Part shown: piece after piece, positions 20,817 to 28,880 of the stretch
Layout: each line of letters begins with the position of its first letter
Position numbering within the stretch: position 1 is the first letter of the stretch
DNA from: Marinomonas rhodophyticola
GTDB lineage: Bacteria; Pseudomonadota; Gammaproteobacteria; Pseudomonadales; Marinomonadaceae
Assembly: GCF_026113935.1 (NCBI RefSeq)
Contig: NZ_JAPEUL010000007.1
Location: forward strand, 806,001-870,000
Direction of reading: 5' to 3'
Length of the DNA stretch: 64,000 bases
Program-made: the position numbers and the translations under genes
Notes under the pieces: generated by a model
What the model saw: only the letters and a program-made list of their open reading frames with translations
What the model was told of the DNA's origin: nothing
The model's database searches: none

Positions 20817-22862
20817 TTACATCACTCGTTGACCGGGTTTGGCACCAGTATGTGGTTCAAGCAAATAAATCTCTTCCCCACCTGGGCCTGCAGCCAGTAC
20901 CATGCCTTCTGACATACCAAACTTCATTTTGCGTGGCGCAAGGTTAGCGACCATCACAGTGTGTTTGCCTTCTAGATCTTCTGGCTTATAAGCTGACTTA
21001 ATACCAGAGAACACAGTGCGAGTCTCTCCGCCGATATCCAACGTCAGTTTTAATAGCTTGTTGGCTTTTTCAACGTGCTCGGCTTTGACGATCAAGGCAA
21101 TGCGCAAATCCACTTTGGCGAAATCATCAAAATTGATTTCCTCTGCGATGGGGTCTTTGCTTAGCTCTGTTTCAGCAGGCAGTGCAGCGGCTTTTTCGGC
21201 GGCGTCGGCTTGAGCTTCTTCTTTGCCTTCTTCAATCATGGCATCGATTTGTGTTTGCTCAATACGACCCATTAAAGGTTTAAAGGTATTGACCGTACGA
21301 CCAAACAGCAATTCACTGCGATTGTCCCAAGTCAGTTCTTTACCAAGGAAGGTTTCCGCATCGGCGACCATGTTTGGCATCACAGGCTTCAAGTACGTGG
21401 CTAAGATGCTGAATAGGTTCAACGCAACCGTACACACGTCTTGTACTTTCGGTAAGGTGGCTTCGTCTTTTGCCAATACCCAAGGCGCTTGAACGGCAAT
21501 GTATTCGTTTGCCACATCAGCTAAACGCATCACTTCACGAATCGCTTTACCGTATTCGCGGCTTTCAAAATGCTGAGCGATGATGTCGCCAGAATTGATG
21601 AAAGATTGAATCATCTCGCCTTCACTTTCAGTGCTGGCCAATTGACCATCGAACTTTTTGCTAATGAAACTGGCGGTACGGCTTGCAATATTGACCACCT
21701 TGCCGACCACATCCGAATTGACGCGCTGAATGAAGTCTTGCAGGTTTAAATCAATGTCATCCACGCTGGCGTTTAGCTTCGCAGCAAAGTAGTAACGCAA
21801 ATACTGTGGATCCAAGTGGTTCAAGTAAGTACGGGCTTTAATAAAGGTACCGCGTGACTTGGACATCTTAGTTCCATTGACTGTCACATAACCATGGGCA
21901 TTAACTTTGGTTGGTGTGCGGTAACCCGCACAATCCAACATGGCTGGCCAGAATAGCGCGTGGAAGTTGATGATGTCTTTACCGATAAAATGGTATAGCT
22001 CGGCATCAGAATCTTTTGCCCAATAATCATCAAAGTTCAAGCCTTCCGTGCGGTCACATAGGTTTTTAAAGCTCGCCATGTAACCAATCGGTGCATCTAG
22101 CCAAACATAGAAATATTTGCCTGGTGCATCGGGAATTTCAAAACCAAAGTACGGCGCATCGCGGCTGATGTCCCATTCTTGCAAGCCAGAACCTAGCCAT
22201 TCGGACAGCTTATTAGCGACTTGATCTTGCAAGGTTCCACTGCGCGTCCATTTTGTTAAAAAGTCTTGGAAGTCCGGTAACTTAAAGAAATAATGCTCAG
22301 ACTCTTTTTCAATCGGTGTGGCGCCCGAGTAGACCGAGCGTGGATTGATCATTTCCATCGGTGTGTAAGTGGCTGAGCAGACTTCACAGTTGTCGCCGTA
22401 TTGATCTTCTGCTTTACACTTAGGACAGGTTCCTTTGATGAAACGGTCTGCAAGGAACATCTCTTTTTCAGGGTCGTAAGCTTGTACGATAGAGCGAACC
22501 GCTATTTTTCCGTTATCACGTAGCGCTGTGTAAATGCGGTTTGAAATCTCACGATTTTCGTCAGAATGGGTAGAATAATAGTTATCGTAACCGATCAAGA
22601 AGTCGTTAAAATCGGCCATATGTTCTTGACGAACGCCATCGATCAATTCTTCTGAGGTTATGCCCTGTTGATCGGCTTTAATCATAATTGCTGTGCCGTG
22701 AGCGTCATCCGCACACACTGCAGTACAAAGGTGGCCGCGCATTTTTTGAAAACGCACCCAGATGTCGGTTTGGATGTGTTCCAGCATATGCCCTAGATGG
22801 ATAGAACCATTGGCATAAGGAAGGGCGCTGGTGACTAAAATTTTGCGTTGCGTTTGTGCCAT
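20817..22862 (-). CDS. metG: Methionyl-tRNA synthetase
   Basis: Charges tRNA-Met with methionine. Class I motifs are plain: [20 protein letters not shown] (HIGH region) near residue 10 and [11 protein letters not shown] (KMSKS) near residue 330. A zinc-binding knuckle [17 protein letters not shown] lies in the connective domain. The C-terminal EMAPII-like tRNA-binding dimerisation domain begins near [20 protein letters not shown] chose the ATG at 22862, giving [19 protein letters not shown] and 681 residues; an in-frame codon 15 residues earlier adds a non-conserved segment. Divergent from mrp. No defect seen. Confidence 0.97.
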   Translation of the reverse strand: MAQTQRKILVTSALPYANGSIHLGHMLEHIQTDIWVRFQKMRGHLCTAVCADDAHGTAIMIKADQQGITSEELIDGVRQEHMADFNDFLIGYDNYYSTHSDENREISNRIYTALRDNGKIAVRSIVQAYDPEKEMFLADRFIKGTCPKCKAEDQYGDNCEVCSATYTPMEMINPRSVYSGATPIEKESEHYFFKLPDFQDFLTKWTRSGTLQDQVANKLSEWLGSGLQEWDISRDAPYFGFEIPDAPGKYFYVWLDAPIGYMASFKNLCDRTEGLNFDDYWAKDSDAELYHFIGKDIINFHALFWPAMLDCAGYRTPTKVNAHGYVTVNGTKMSKSRGTFIKARTYLNHLDPQYLRYYFAAKLNASVDDIDLNLQDFIQRVNSDVVGKVVNIASRTASFISKKFDGQLASTESEGEMIQSFINSGDIIAQHFESREYGKAIREVMRLADVANEYIAVQAPWVLAKDEATLPKVQDVCTVALNLFSILATYLKPVMPNMVADAETFLGKELTWDNRSELLFGRTVNTFKPLMGRIEQTQIDAMIEEGKEEAQADAAEKAAALPAETELSKDPIAEEINFDDFAKVDLRIALIVKAEHVEKANKLLKLTLDIGGETRTVFSGIKSAYKPEDLEGKHTVMVANLAPRKMKFGMSEGMVLAAGPGGEEIYLLEPHTGAKPGQRVM

Positions 22863-23094
22863 TTTTGATAAGCCTGCTGGATTAAAAAAGGTCGGGTATT
22901 CTAGCAATAAATAGGCACCAATGACGAATAAATAACGTGCCTAGGCTATGGATAGAATGTAGAGAGCGTCATTATAAGACCCAGCTCCCTCTGTGCAAGT
23001 CTTCACACTTGCTTTTCCGTAATTTGCCCCCACATTTGGCACAAGTCCCAAAAATTAAATACTATTCGATATTACCGCCTCACTAGGAGTTCCC

Positions 23095-24165
23095 ATGTTA
23101 ACTGATGCCCAATTACAGGCGAGATTAGAAGCCCTTATTGATGACAACACAGGGCAAGCGTACGGCCCTGTATGGAAAGTCCTCGCGGACAATCATCGTG
23201 TTCATGTCACCTTGACCCTAGGCTATCCAACACAAACACAACAAACGGCTTTAGAGACCAAGATAAAAGCCATCATGGCAGATCCCCGTGAATTGGTACT
23301 AGACATTGAGTGCCAAATCACAAGCCATGCCACGCAGGGCAACATCGCCGGGCTAAAAGGTGTGAAGAACATCATCGCCGTGGCGTCTGGTAAAGGTGGC
23401 GTGGGCAAATCTACCACCACAGTAAACCTTGCCCTTGCCATGGCAAAAGAGGGCGCGCGCGTTGGTATTTTGGATGCTGACATCTATGGCCCAAGCCAAG
23501 GCATGTTGCTTGGTTTCGCCGAAGGCACACGTCCACAAGTACGCGAAGACAAATTTTTTGTGCCGCCTACCGCGTTTGGCGTGCAAGTGATGTCCATGGC
23601 ATTTTTAACCACGAAAGACACCCCTGTAGCGTGGCGTGGCCCCATGGTAACGGGTGCCTTGATGCAGATCTTGACGCAAACTGACTGGAATGATCTCGAC
23701 TACTTATTCATCGACATGCCACCGGGCACAGGGGACATCCAATTAACCCTAGCGCAAAAAGTGCCAGTGGCGGGTTCCGTTATCGTGACCACACCACAAG
23801 ACATCGCCTTACTGGATGCTCGTCGTGGTATCGAAATGTTTAACAAGGTGAAAATTCCTGTGTTGGGCGTGGTGGAAAATATGTCGACGCACATCTGTTC
23901 CAACTGCGGCCACCACGAAGCCATCTTCGGTGACGAAGGCGGTGCCAGCCTAGCAAAAGAATATAATGTCAATGTATTGGGCAAATTGCCACTTAGCCTC
24001 GCCATTCGAGAACAAAGCGACGCAGGTCGCCCCATCGTCGTTAATGCGCCAGAAAGTGATACGGCAGGCATTTATCAGTCGATTGCGCGCAAGCTTGGTG
24101 CTACCCTTGCATCCCAACAGAATGAACAAATAGCCATGCCGACCATTGGCATGAGCGACGACTGA
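23095..24165 (+). CDS. apbC: Iron-sulfur cluster carrier protein ApbC/Mrp
   Basis: P-loop NTPase of the Mrp/NBP35 family that delivers Fe-S clusters to apoproteins. The N-terminal 90 residues are a MIP18-like (DUF59) domain. The deviant Walker A VASGKGGVGKSTTTVNLA follows near residue 102, then the Walker B region DYLFIDMPPGTGDIQLTL and the CSNCG cluster-binding cysteines near residue 270. At 356 residues it is normal. A ribosome binding site (taggag) precedes the ATG. dcd follows after 9 bases, an order common in gammaproteobacteria together with the divergent metG. Confidence 0.95.
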   Translation: MLTDAQLQARLEALIDDNTGQAYGPVWKVLADNHRVHVTLTLGYPTQTQQTALETKIKAIMADPRELVLDIECQITSHATQGNIAGLKGVKNIIAVASGKGGVGKSTTTVNLALAMAKEGARVGILDADIYGPSQGMLLGFAEGTRPQVREDKFFVPPTAFGVQVMSMAFLTTKDTPVAWRGPMVTGALMQILTQTDWNDLDYLFIDMPPGTGDIQLTLAQKVPVAGSVIVTTPQDIALLDARRGIEMFNKVKIPVLGVVENMSTHICSNCGHHEAIFGDEGGASLAKEYNVNVLGKLPLSLAIREQSDAGRPIVVNAPESDTAGIYQSIARKLGATLASQQNEQIAMPTIGMSDD

Positions 24166-24174
24166 GGAAAAGTA

Positions 24175-24760
24175 ATGCGTTTGTGTGACCGAGATATTAT
24201 AAAAGCCCTAGATGAAGGTTCTATTGTGATTGAACCTCGCCCTGATAACAGCGTCATCAGCGGTGTGTCTGTGGATTTGCGATTGGGTAACTCGTTTCGA
24301 GTCTTCCAAGGTCACCCAGCGCCATACCTCGACCTAAGCAGCTCAAAAGCCGACTTAAGCAAAGTCATCGAATCCGTCATGAGCGACGAAATCCTCGTTG
24401 AAGACGGCAAGCCTTTCTTCATCCATCCGGGCGAATTGGTGCTTGGCGTGACCAAAGAATCTGTCACTCTTCCTGACAACCTAGTCGGCTGGCTCGATGG
24501 TCGCTCCTCCTTAGCGCGCCTCGGCTTAATGGTTCATGTCACCGCGCACCGCATCGACCCAGTGTTGGAGCGGCGGCATCGTGCTTGAATTCCTCAACGG
24601 CGGCAAACTGCCCATCGCCCTAAGCCCAGGTATGACCATTGGAGCCATCAACTTCGAGACCATGTCTGGCTCGGCGGATCGCCCTTATAACAAACGCGCC
24701 AACGCCAAGTACAAAGACCAAACCTCCGCGGTTGGCAGCCGGATCTCCGGCGAGAACTAG
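24175..24760 (+). CDS. dcd: dCTP deaminase (one apparent frameshift)
   Basis: Deaminates dCTP to dUTP, feeding thymidylate synthesis; acts as a homotrimer. The N-terminal part starts [15 protein letters not shown] and holds [16 protein letters not shown] and [21 protein letters not shown]. The family continues [14 protein letters not shown], but an extra T at about 24563 (CAG[T]GTTGG) shifts the frame. After removal the protein is 194 residues, the usual length. The catalytic-loop SGGIVLEF and the C-terminal Arg-rich tail are present. Unlike most other shifts here, this one is neither a homopolymer change nor in GAGCTC. Probably an error. Confidence 0.92.
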
Positions 24761-24784
24761 TTTTTCATTGCAAATTTTTTTAAG

Positions 24785-24810
24785 AAAGAGGCTCCGGCCT
24801 CTTTTTTTGT
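24785..24810 (+). terminator. Terminator after dcd
   Basis: Stem AAAGAGGC/GCCTCTTT with a TCCG loop and a following T-run, 24 bases after the dcd stop. Confidence 0.9.
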
Positions 24811-24814
24811 GTCT

Positions 24815-24863
24815 AAATTCCCTCCCCTTATGTCTTCCAAGGGGAGGGTTAGGGTGGGGTTAT
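24815..24863. repeat. Dispersed palindromic repeat after dcd
   Basis: Second copy of the element at 14101-14150, with the arms CCCTCCCCTT/AAGGGGAGGG forming a perfect ten-base stem. It marks the left boundary of the repeat-rich island. Confidence 0.75.
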
Positions 24864-24920
24864 TTCTTTGGGCTTTAAAGGATATTTGTTTCTTCTCAAT
24901 TGCTTTTAGCTGCAGGTTTA

Positions 24921-25057
24921 TTCCGCTCTGCTGAGCGGGTAACTTTTTGCTAGCGCCCAAAAAGTAACCAAAAATTCGCTTTAAGATCTTTAATGCCTGA
25001 TTTTCTTCGTAGGTGCATGATTACTTCCTACGCTCTAGGGTAGTAAGGCATAGATTG
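24921..25057. repeat. Direct repeat module, copy 1
   Basis: About 137 bases beginning ttccgctctgctgagcgggt and ending gtaaggcatagattg. It is nearly identical to 25330-25465; I see a one-base T-run difference and one substitution. Degenerate inverted pieces recur at 28300-28460. No coding potential is evident. Confidence 0.85.
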
Positions 25058-25329
25058 CTTATTTAGTCAGAGATAGATCATCAAACAATGACCCTGAAAC
25101 TCCATAAAGTCGCGCAACTTCGTCGCGTCGAACTGATTTCTTCGTAGCTAATCGTTTGCAATTTTTTACTTGATATCGCAATGCCAATCGTAGGGCGTGA
25201 TGAGGGAGGTACGACCGCTTTTCTGTAATATAAGAGCGCCGTTGAAAGCGAAGCTTTCACATGTAGGTCGTCCTTCAGGGCGACGCGGAATTTAGATTCC
25301 ATTCAAACGCTTTTTATCCCCAACCTTTT
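25058..25329. repeat. Second repeat block between the two direct copies
   Basis: Contains a block starting tgaccctgaaactccataaa near 25089, with its counterpart starting tgaccctgaaacgccatagg near 25498. A third short block, cgtagggc-gatgagggagg, appears near 25188 and 25569. The order of blocks is the same in both copies, so the whole unit of roughly 400 bases was duplicated and then diverged. No gene is seen. Confidence 0.65.
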
Positions 25330-25465
25330 TTCCGCTCTGCTGAGCGGGTAACTTTTGCTAGCGCCCAAAAAGTAACCAAAAATTCGCTTTAAGATCTTTA
25401 ATGCCTGATTTTCTTCGTAGGTGCATGATTACTTCCTACGCTCTAGGGCAGTAAGGCATAGATTG
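25330..25465. repeat. Direct repeat module, copy 2
   Basis: Second copy of 24921-25057. It is followed by the same secondary blocks at 25498-25547 and about 25569-25607. The interval 25466-25700 holds no supported gene. Confidence 0.85.
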
Positions 25466-25747
25466 TTTTTGATGATTTTAGAAATGGTATTTTTAACTGA
25501 CCCTGAAACGCCATAGGGTCGCGCAACTTCGTCGCGTCGAATTGACTGCTTCATAGAGGCAGATTTTCGTAGGGCGGATGAGGGAGGCACGACCGTGATC
25601 CGCCGTTTTCTTCGTACCAGATGCAAGTCATTTTCCACAAGGGGACAAGTGCCCGCGAAGGCAGGAATCAATCATTGACGGTCAATGATGGTGTGTTTAT
25701 TTAGGCTTGGTTCGGTATATCTTTTAGGTTGATAAATGTACAGTTGG

Positions 25748-25776
25748 TTGACATCATTATCCAAGATAGCGATACT
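25748..25776 (+). promoter_or_regulatory. Sigma-70 promoter of the type III antitoxin RNA
   Basis: Perfect -35 TTGACA (25748-25753), a 17-base spacer and -10 GATACT (25771-25776). The predicted start near 25783 lies about ten bases before the first antitoxin repeat, as in known type III toxin-antitoxin loci. Confidence 0.75.
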
Positions 25777-25793
25777 AAGGGTGTAGATGACGT

Positions 25794-25893
25794 GGCGGTA
25801 GAGGCATCCCCACATGAAAAACACCAACCTCATTTGAAGTCGCGGCGGTAGAGGCATCCCCGCAATAAATAGCATCAACCTCAATGGAAGTTC
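25794..25893 (+). ncRNA. Type III antitoxin RNA (two ~50-base tandem repeats)
   Basis: Two head-to-tail repeats start at 25794 and 25844 and share ggcggtagaggcatcccc exactly. The second half is conserved as caacctcannngaagt. A fragment (gatgac) before the first copy may be a degenerate edge. In the ToxI, CptI and TenpI families, each repeat folds into a pseudoknotted RNA that binds and inhibits the toxin after the toxin itself cuts the precursor. The placement between promoter and terminator, directly before a ToxN-like gene, is the basis for the call. The fold has not been computed. Confidence 0.72.
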
Positions 25894-25899
25894 TACTCG

Positions 25900-25927
25900 A
25901 AAAGCCCTTATTTTATAAGGGCTTTTT
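25900..25927 (+). terminator. Terminator between antitoxin repeats and toxin gene
   Basis: Eleven-base stem AAAAGCCCTTA/TAAGGGCTTTT with a five-base loop and T-run. In type III systems a leaky terminator at this place sets the ratio of antitoxin RNA to toxin mRNA. Confidence 0.85.
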
Positions 25928-25949
25928 GTTTTTTATAACAAGGATAGTT

Positions 25950-26378
25950 ATGAAGATCAGGCTGTTAACAGAAGCTGCTTACAATCGAATAATTACACTA
26001 AAAGAAACCATGAGTAAAAAAGATCGTGGTTATGGTGTGATTCCAGTCAAGATTCAAAATATCACCTTTGCGATTCCATTCAGAAGCAATATGGCTCATA
26101 AACATGGGTTTAAAACCGTATTCCACAATGGTGTATGGAATGGTGTTGACTACTCCAAAGCCATCATCATCACAGAAGACGACCTACAGCCCAAAGCATT
26201 CAAACTTCGTAGCGAAGCGGAATACCAAAAAGTAAAAAATAACAGAGACAAAATTCAACGGCAATTTGAAAAATACGTAAACGACTATGTCTCACAGGCC
26301 AAAATGGGAAAGCTCCCGAATCTTCAGCGCTTTGGTTATACCACGTTGATAAATTACCATGACGAGCTTGGGTTGTAG
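25950..26378 (+). CDS. Type III toxin-antitoxin endoribonuclease toxin (ToxN/AbiQ superfamily, TenpN/CptN-like)
   Basis: A 142-residue basic protein. It starts MKIRLLTEAAYNRI after an aaggat ribosome binding site; an upstream in-frame codon at 25884 lies inside the antitoxin RNA and is rejected. The segments GYGVIPVKIQNITFAIPFRS, NMAHKHGF and NGVDYSKAIIITEDDL match my memory of the core of ToxN-like toxins (barrel strand with IPxRS, basic KHxxxF, LDYSKAxxI). A helical C-terminus with KIQRQFEKYV follows. Known members are sequence-specific RNases that arrest growth and often abort phage infection. The upstream promoter, two repeats and terminator complete the locus. Which of the ToxIN, CptIN or TenpIN families it belongs to is unsure. 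Confidence 0.8.
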   Translation: MKIRLLTEAAYNRIITLKETMSKKDRGYGVIPVKIQNITFAIPFRSNMAHKHGFKTVFHNGVWNGVDYSKAIIITEDDLQPKAFKLRSEAEYQKVKNNRDKIQRQFEKYVNDYVSQAKMGKLPNLQRFGYTTLINYHDELGL

Positions 26379-26567
26379 ATCGTGGCTTCAGTTCCATACG
26401 GAATTTAGGTTGCATTCAAACGCTTTGTATTCCCAACCTTTTTTTCATTTTCTCATGCAGTTGTTCTTCAGGACTACAAAAAACTAAATGCACATGCGCA
26501 CTATTAATTTTTGAGCTAAGCCGCTTCACGGAGCGACAGAGAAGAGTAAGTTCTAAAAAACTGATCA
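26379..26567. other. Non-coding stretch after the toxin gene
   Basis: Holds another fragment of the dispersed repeat (gcattcaaacgctttgtatt followed by cccaacc, near 26412) that also appears near 25300 and, inverted, near 28440-28700. The remainder has no supported gene and may include the guide-side flank of the structured RNA that follows. Confidence 0.5.
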
Positions 26568-26725
26568 GGTCATAAGGACTGAGGGAATCTCTTGCCTCTC
26601 GGGTGAAATCGCGCTAAAAAAGAGCAAATTAAGAATCAATGTAGCGGCGATCAAAGGCGATGTGAAGCGACATAGTCCAGACAGACGCTGGTATTTAGCG
26701 AGTTATATAACAGGGAAGTCCTACC
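26568..26725 (+). ncRNA. Probable structured RNA, HEARO / IscB omega-RNA-like, without a nuclease gene
   Basis: About 158 bases with dense complementarity. AGGACT (26575-26580) can pair with AGTCCT (26717-26722). GGACT can alternatively pair with AGTCC (26674-26678). Small hairpins are seen at 26581-26598 (GAGG/CCTC), 26660-26673 (ATGT/ACAT) and 26677-26691 (CCAG/CTGG). The element stops directly before ATGA, which I recall as the insertion context of HEARO elements, now known as IscB guide RNAs. No iscB or other nuclease gene is nearby, so it would be a stand-alone RNA. The assignment comes from memory of the family and is uncertain; it could be another structured RNA such as an intron remnant. 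Confidence 0.4.
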
Positions 26726-26749
26726 ATGAAAAAAGCAATCCCCCTATAT

Positions 26750-26832
26750 AGACAACGTAGCCGTTCAACAGTGGGTTATAGCCGCAGCTATGCTGCCGTA
26801 TAACCCTTAATTATTACAAAATAGGGTTGTCT
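26750..26832. repeat. Long nested palindrome, possible attC-like site
   Basis: Outer arms AGACAAC (26750-26756) and GTTGTCT (26826-26832) are perfectly complementary. Inside lie GGGTTATA (26773-26780)/TATAACCC (26799-26806) and the inner GCAGC/GCTGC. The size (83 bases) and its position immediately before a cassette-like gene suggest an attC site. The outer arms fit the RYYYAAC/GTTRRRY consensus poorly, so a simple extended hairpin remains possible. A 25-codon frame from 26726 (MKKAIPLYRQRSRSTVGYSR) runs through it and is not trusted. Confidence 0.4.
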
Positions 26833-26833
26833 G

Positions 26834-27520
26834 ATGCCGAAAATTACTACCGAAAAAGACAAGCAAATAAATGAGATTATTGACGCTCCTTGCGGTGTTT
26901 GTAAGAGAAGCACCAAGCATAAGATCTTAGCGGATATTGAGTTGGCTGGAAGAGAAGAAACTGATCACGCGCTGCTTTACGGCTGGGATAACGAGTACCA
27001 GATAATTCAGTGTCAGGGGTGTGAGACAGTCATGTTTCGGCAGACACATACCAACTCGGAAGACATAGAGCATTCTGCCGATCCAGATGGTTGGGAGGCT
27101 GAGTATGTAAAATTCGAAGATTACTACCCAAACCCAGAAAAGAATCGAACTGGGTTGTCTGACGACCATCTTTTTCCCGATAAGCTTCAGAGAATCTACA
27201 CTGAAACATTAAACGCTTTGAATAGAAACAGCCCAGTACTTACAGGTATTGGCCTGCGAGCAATAATAGAGGCTGCGTGCAAAGACCAAGCTGCGACTGG
27301 AAAAGACCTATATGCTAAGATAAATAGCTTGGTCGAACAAAGAGTTCTAACTAAAGAGGGTGCAGAAATACTTCATAAGCTTAGAGTGCTCGGAAATGAC
27401 GCAGCGCATGAGGTAAAGCCACATTCTAACGTTCAATTAGGGTTAGCTTTTGATGTGGTTGAGCATCTTCTTCAAGGCGTATACATCCTTCCATACCATG
27501 CCAAAAGAAAGTTTAAATAG
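26834..27520 (+). CDS. DUF4145 domain protein (cassette gene)
   Basis: A 228-residue cytoplasmic protein with an N-terminal zinc-ribbon-like region (CGVCKRSTKH near residue 20, CQGCETVMFRQ near residue 58). The C-terminal DUF4145 domain holds LTGIGLRAIIEAACKDQ and LRVLGNDAAHEVKP. DUF4145 has a HEPN-like helical fold and often occurs in defence and mobile contexts; its biochemical role is not established. The ATG follows the palindrome by one base and the stop codon abuts an attC-like site, the packing expected of an integron gene cassette. Base composition is more AT-rich than that of neighbouring core genes. Confidence 0.82.
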   Translation: MPKITTEKDKQINEIIDAPCGVCKRSTKHKILADIELAGREETDHALLYGWDNEYQIIQCQGCETVMFRQTHTNSEDIEHSADPDGWEAEYVKFEDYYPNPEKNRTGLSDDHLFPDKLQRIYTETLNALNRNSPVLTGIGLRAIIEAACKDQAATGKDLYAKINSLVEQRVLTKEGAEILHKLRVLGNDAAHEVKPHSNVQLGLAFDVVEHLLQGVYILPYHAKRKFK

Positions 27521-27598
27521 TATAACAATCGGCTGCATAGCGACCGATTTTCCGCCGCTTCGCGGCTCCAAATCAGCGCGTGAGACTCAGCGTTATGT
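27520..27598 (+). other. attC-like recombination site of an integron gene cassette
   Basis: An imperfect palindrome of 79 bases. The 5' end gTATAACAATCGGC and the 3' end CAGCGTTATGT are inverted core sites similar to Vibrio repeats. The centre, CCGCCGCTTCGCGG, is the stem-loop apex commonly seen in attC sites. Inner arms GATTT/AAATC also pair. It begins at the last base of the preceding gene's stop codon and ends 16 bases before the next start, as cassettes do. It contains GAGACTC at 27582, which may be a damaged GAGCTC. No integrase gene or attI is in the window. Confidence 0.65.
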
Positions 27599-27614
27599 GG
27601 AAAGGAGGTAAAGA

Positions 27615-28193
27615 ATGTCATTCATTTCAGGAATCAATGAACCCAAAGATATGCTGCTAAAGCTGGTGAGAGAAGGCAATAGAGTTAATTTTGAAGATAA
27701 TCCAGAGAATCTGATGGATCACTTTTTTAACTTTTCTGTTACGGCTCATTCTCTGCGAGACTGGTGCATCAATTATCTTTCTCTGCAAGAAAATAAAAAG
27801 CAGCTCAACGAAGCATGGGACAACGAAAAGTATTTAGTTATAGCAAAGGATATAGCTAATTCAGTGAAACATTTCAAAATTACAATGTATACCCCTGATG
27901 TAAAAGGAACTTCATCTTCAATAATCCAAGGCGTTGTTTTTTACTCTACTGAAAACATACCAGCAAAAATGGAAAAAGCTCGGCAAAGCGCGGAGTATCG
28001 AGAGTCTCGAACTGAAGAAAGTCCAAGTTTTATTGTCACATTTACTGATGGCACAACTGAAAACTTAACTGACTATGTTTTTAAAACAGTAAAATATTGG
28101 GTTGGCTACTTTGACAGTCATGGCATTCCGAGGCACGTAGTTGATCATCACAGTATTTTTTTAAATAGGCTCTGCTGGAATTTAATCACGTAA
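27615..28193 (+). CDS. Hypothetical protein (probable cassette gene)
   Basis: A 192-residue cytoplasmic protein with no signal peptide or membrane segment. A strong ribosome binding site (aaaggaggt) lies eight bases before the ATG. It begins MSFISGINEPKDMLLKLVRE and holds FNFSVTAHSLRDWCINYLSL and IAKDIANSVKHFKI, a helical pattern reminiscent of HEPN-like proteins common in integron cassettes. The C-terminus has FIVTFTDGTTENLTDYVF, probably a beta-hairpin. I do not recognise a family and assign no function. Its 3' neighbour cgtaacaaactg may be a truncated attC overwritten by repeats. Confidence 0.72.
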   Translation: MSFISGINEPKDMLLKLVREGNRVNFEDNPENLMDHFFNFSVTAHSLRDWCINYLSLQENKKQLNEAWDNEKYLVIAKDIANSVKHFKITMYTPDVKGTSSSIIQGVVFYSTENIPAKMEKARQSAEYRESRTEESPSFIVTFTDGTTENLTDYVFKTVKYWVGYFDSHGIPRHVVDHHSIFLNRLCWNLIT

Positions 28194-28427
28194 CAAACTG
28201 CAGTTGAGCAAGGTGTTAAACACCCTTCGACGCAATCCCGATTGCGCGACTCTATGGAGTTTCCGAGTCATTAACGGAAAGATTCTCTCCAGCAGCAGAA
28301 CCAATCTATGCCTTACGATAAAAGTCGTGTTGCTAGACGAGATGTTAAACAATGTAAATGAGACGTTTGGGCGAAAGCCCGAGAAGAGACCTTTTGGTTA
28401 CTTTTGCGGATCTGGGCAAAAGTTACC
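28194..28427. repeat. Inverted, degraded copies of the island repeat
   Basis: Pieces in reverse orientation to 25330-25547. Examples are gcgactctatggagtttccg (about 28245; compare ccctgaaactccataaagtcgcgc), ccaatctatgccttac (about 28302; compare gtaaggcatagattg) and ttttggttacttttgcggat (about 28391). With the left-hand modules they flank the toxin and cassette genes in inverted orientation. No gene is supported. Confidence 0.65.
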
Positions 28428-28710
28428 CGCCCAGCGGGGCGGAATAAAGGTTGGGAATCCAAAACGTTTGAATGGAACCAAAGAACAACCCCATCCTCCG
28501 CCTTCCCCTTGGAAGACAAAAGGGGACGGAACTAAGCTCTCGCCCAGCGGGGCGGAATAAAGGTCGGGAATCCAAAGCGTTTGAATGGAACCAAAGAACA
28601 ACCCCATCCTCCGCCTTCCCCTTGGAAGACAAAAGGGGAAGGTACTAAGCTCTCGTCCAGCAGGCCGGAATAAAAGTCGGGAATCCAAAGTGTTTTAATG
28701 GAACCCAGTT
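28428..28710. repeat. 113-base tandem repeat, about 2.5 units
   Basis: Units begin at 28428, 28541 and 28654 (cgcccagcggggcggaataa, the same, and the variant cgtccagcaggccggaataa), an exact 113-base period. Each holds the palindromic ccttccccttggaag element, related to 14101-14150. Small open frames on both strands merely mirror the repeat. The interval 28711-28880 shows nothing recognisable. Confidence 0.85.
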
Positions 28711-28880
28711 TGCTCACTTCCCCACCAATCGTTATTATCCAGCCCATCTAAATTCACGAAGTGTACCAATCTATGCGTTTGTTAATGTCATCCGTTCATT
28801 GAAGTATTGAATCTCTCGATTAAACCTCTTTGTTACGCTATGCAGTCTGTGGGACTCTTTTAAACAGAGAGGATATTTTG

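Noticed and set aside
26568-26725. Group I or group II intron, or retron
   Set aside because: The AGTCC pairing faintly recalls group I P7, but there is no conserved intron core, no domain V, and no reverse transcriptase or homing endonuclease gene.
26726-26803. 25-codon ORF starting MKKAIPLYRQRS
   Set aside because: It lies within a long palindrome and lacks a ribosome binding site; the start coincides with the ATGA context at the end of the structured RNA.
24921-28710. CRISPR array
   Set aside because: Repeats are long (50, 113 or 136 bases), tandem without unique spacers, and no cas gene is near.
28313-28747. Overlapping minus-strand open frames of 68-96 codons
   Set aside because: They are translations of the 113-base tandem repeat with the same phrases repeated (LYSAPLGES, RGRRRMGLFFGS), with no start signals.
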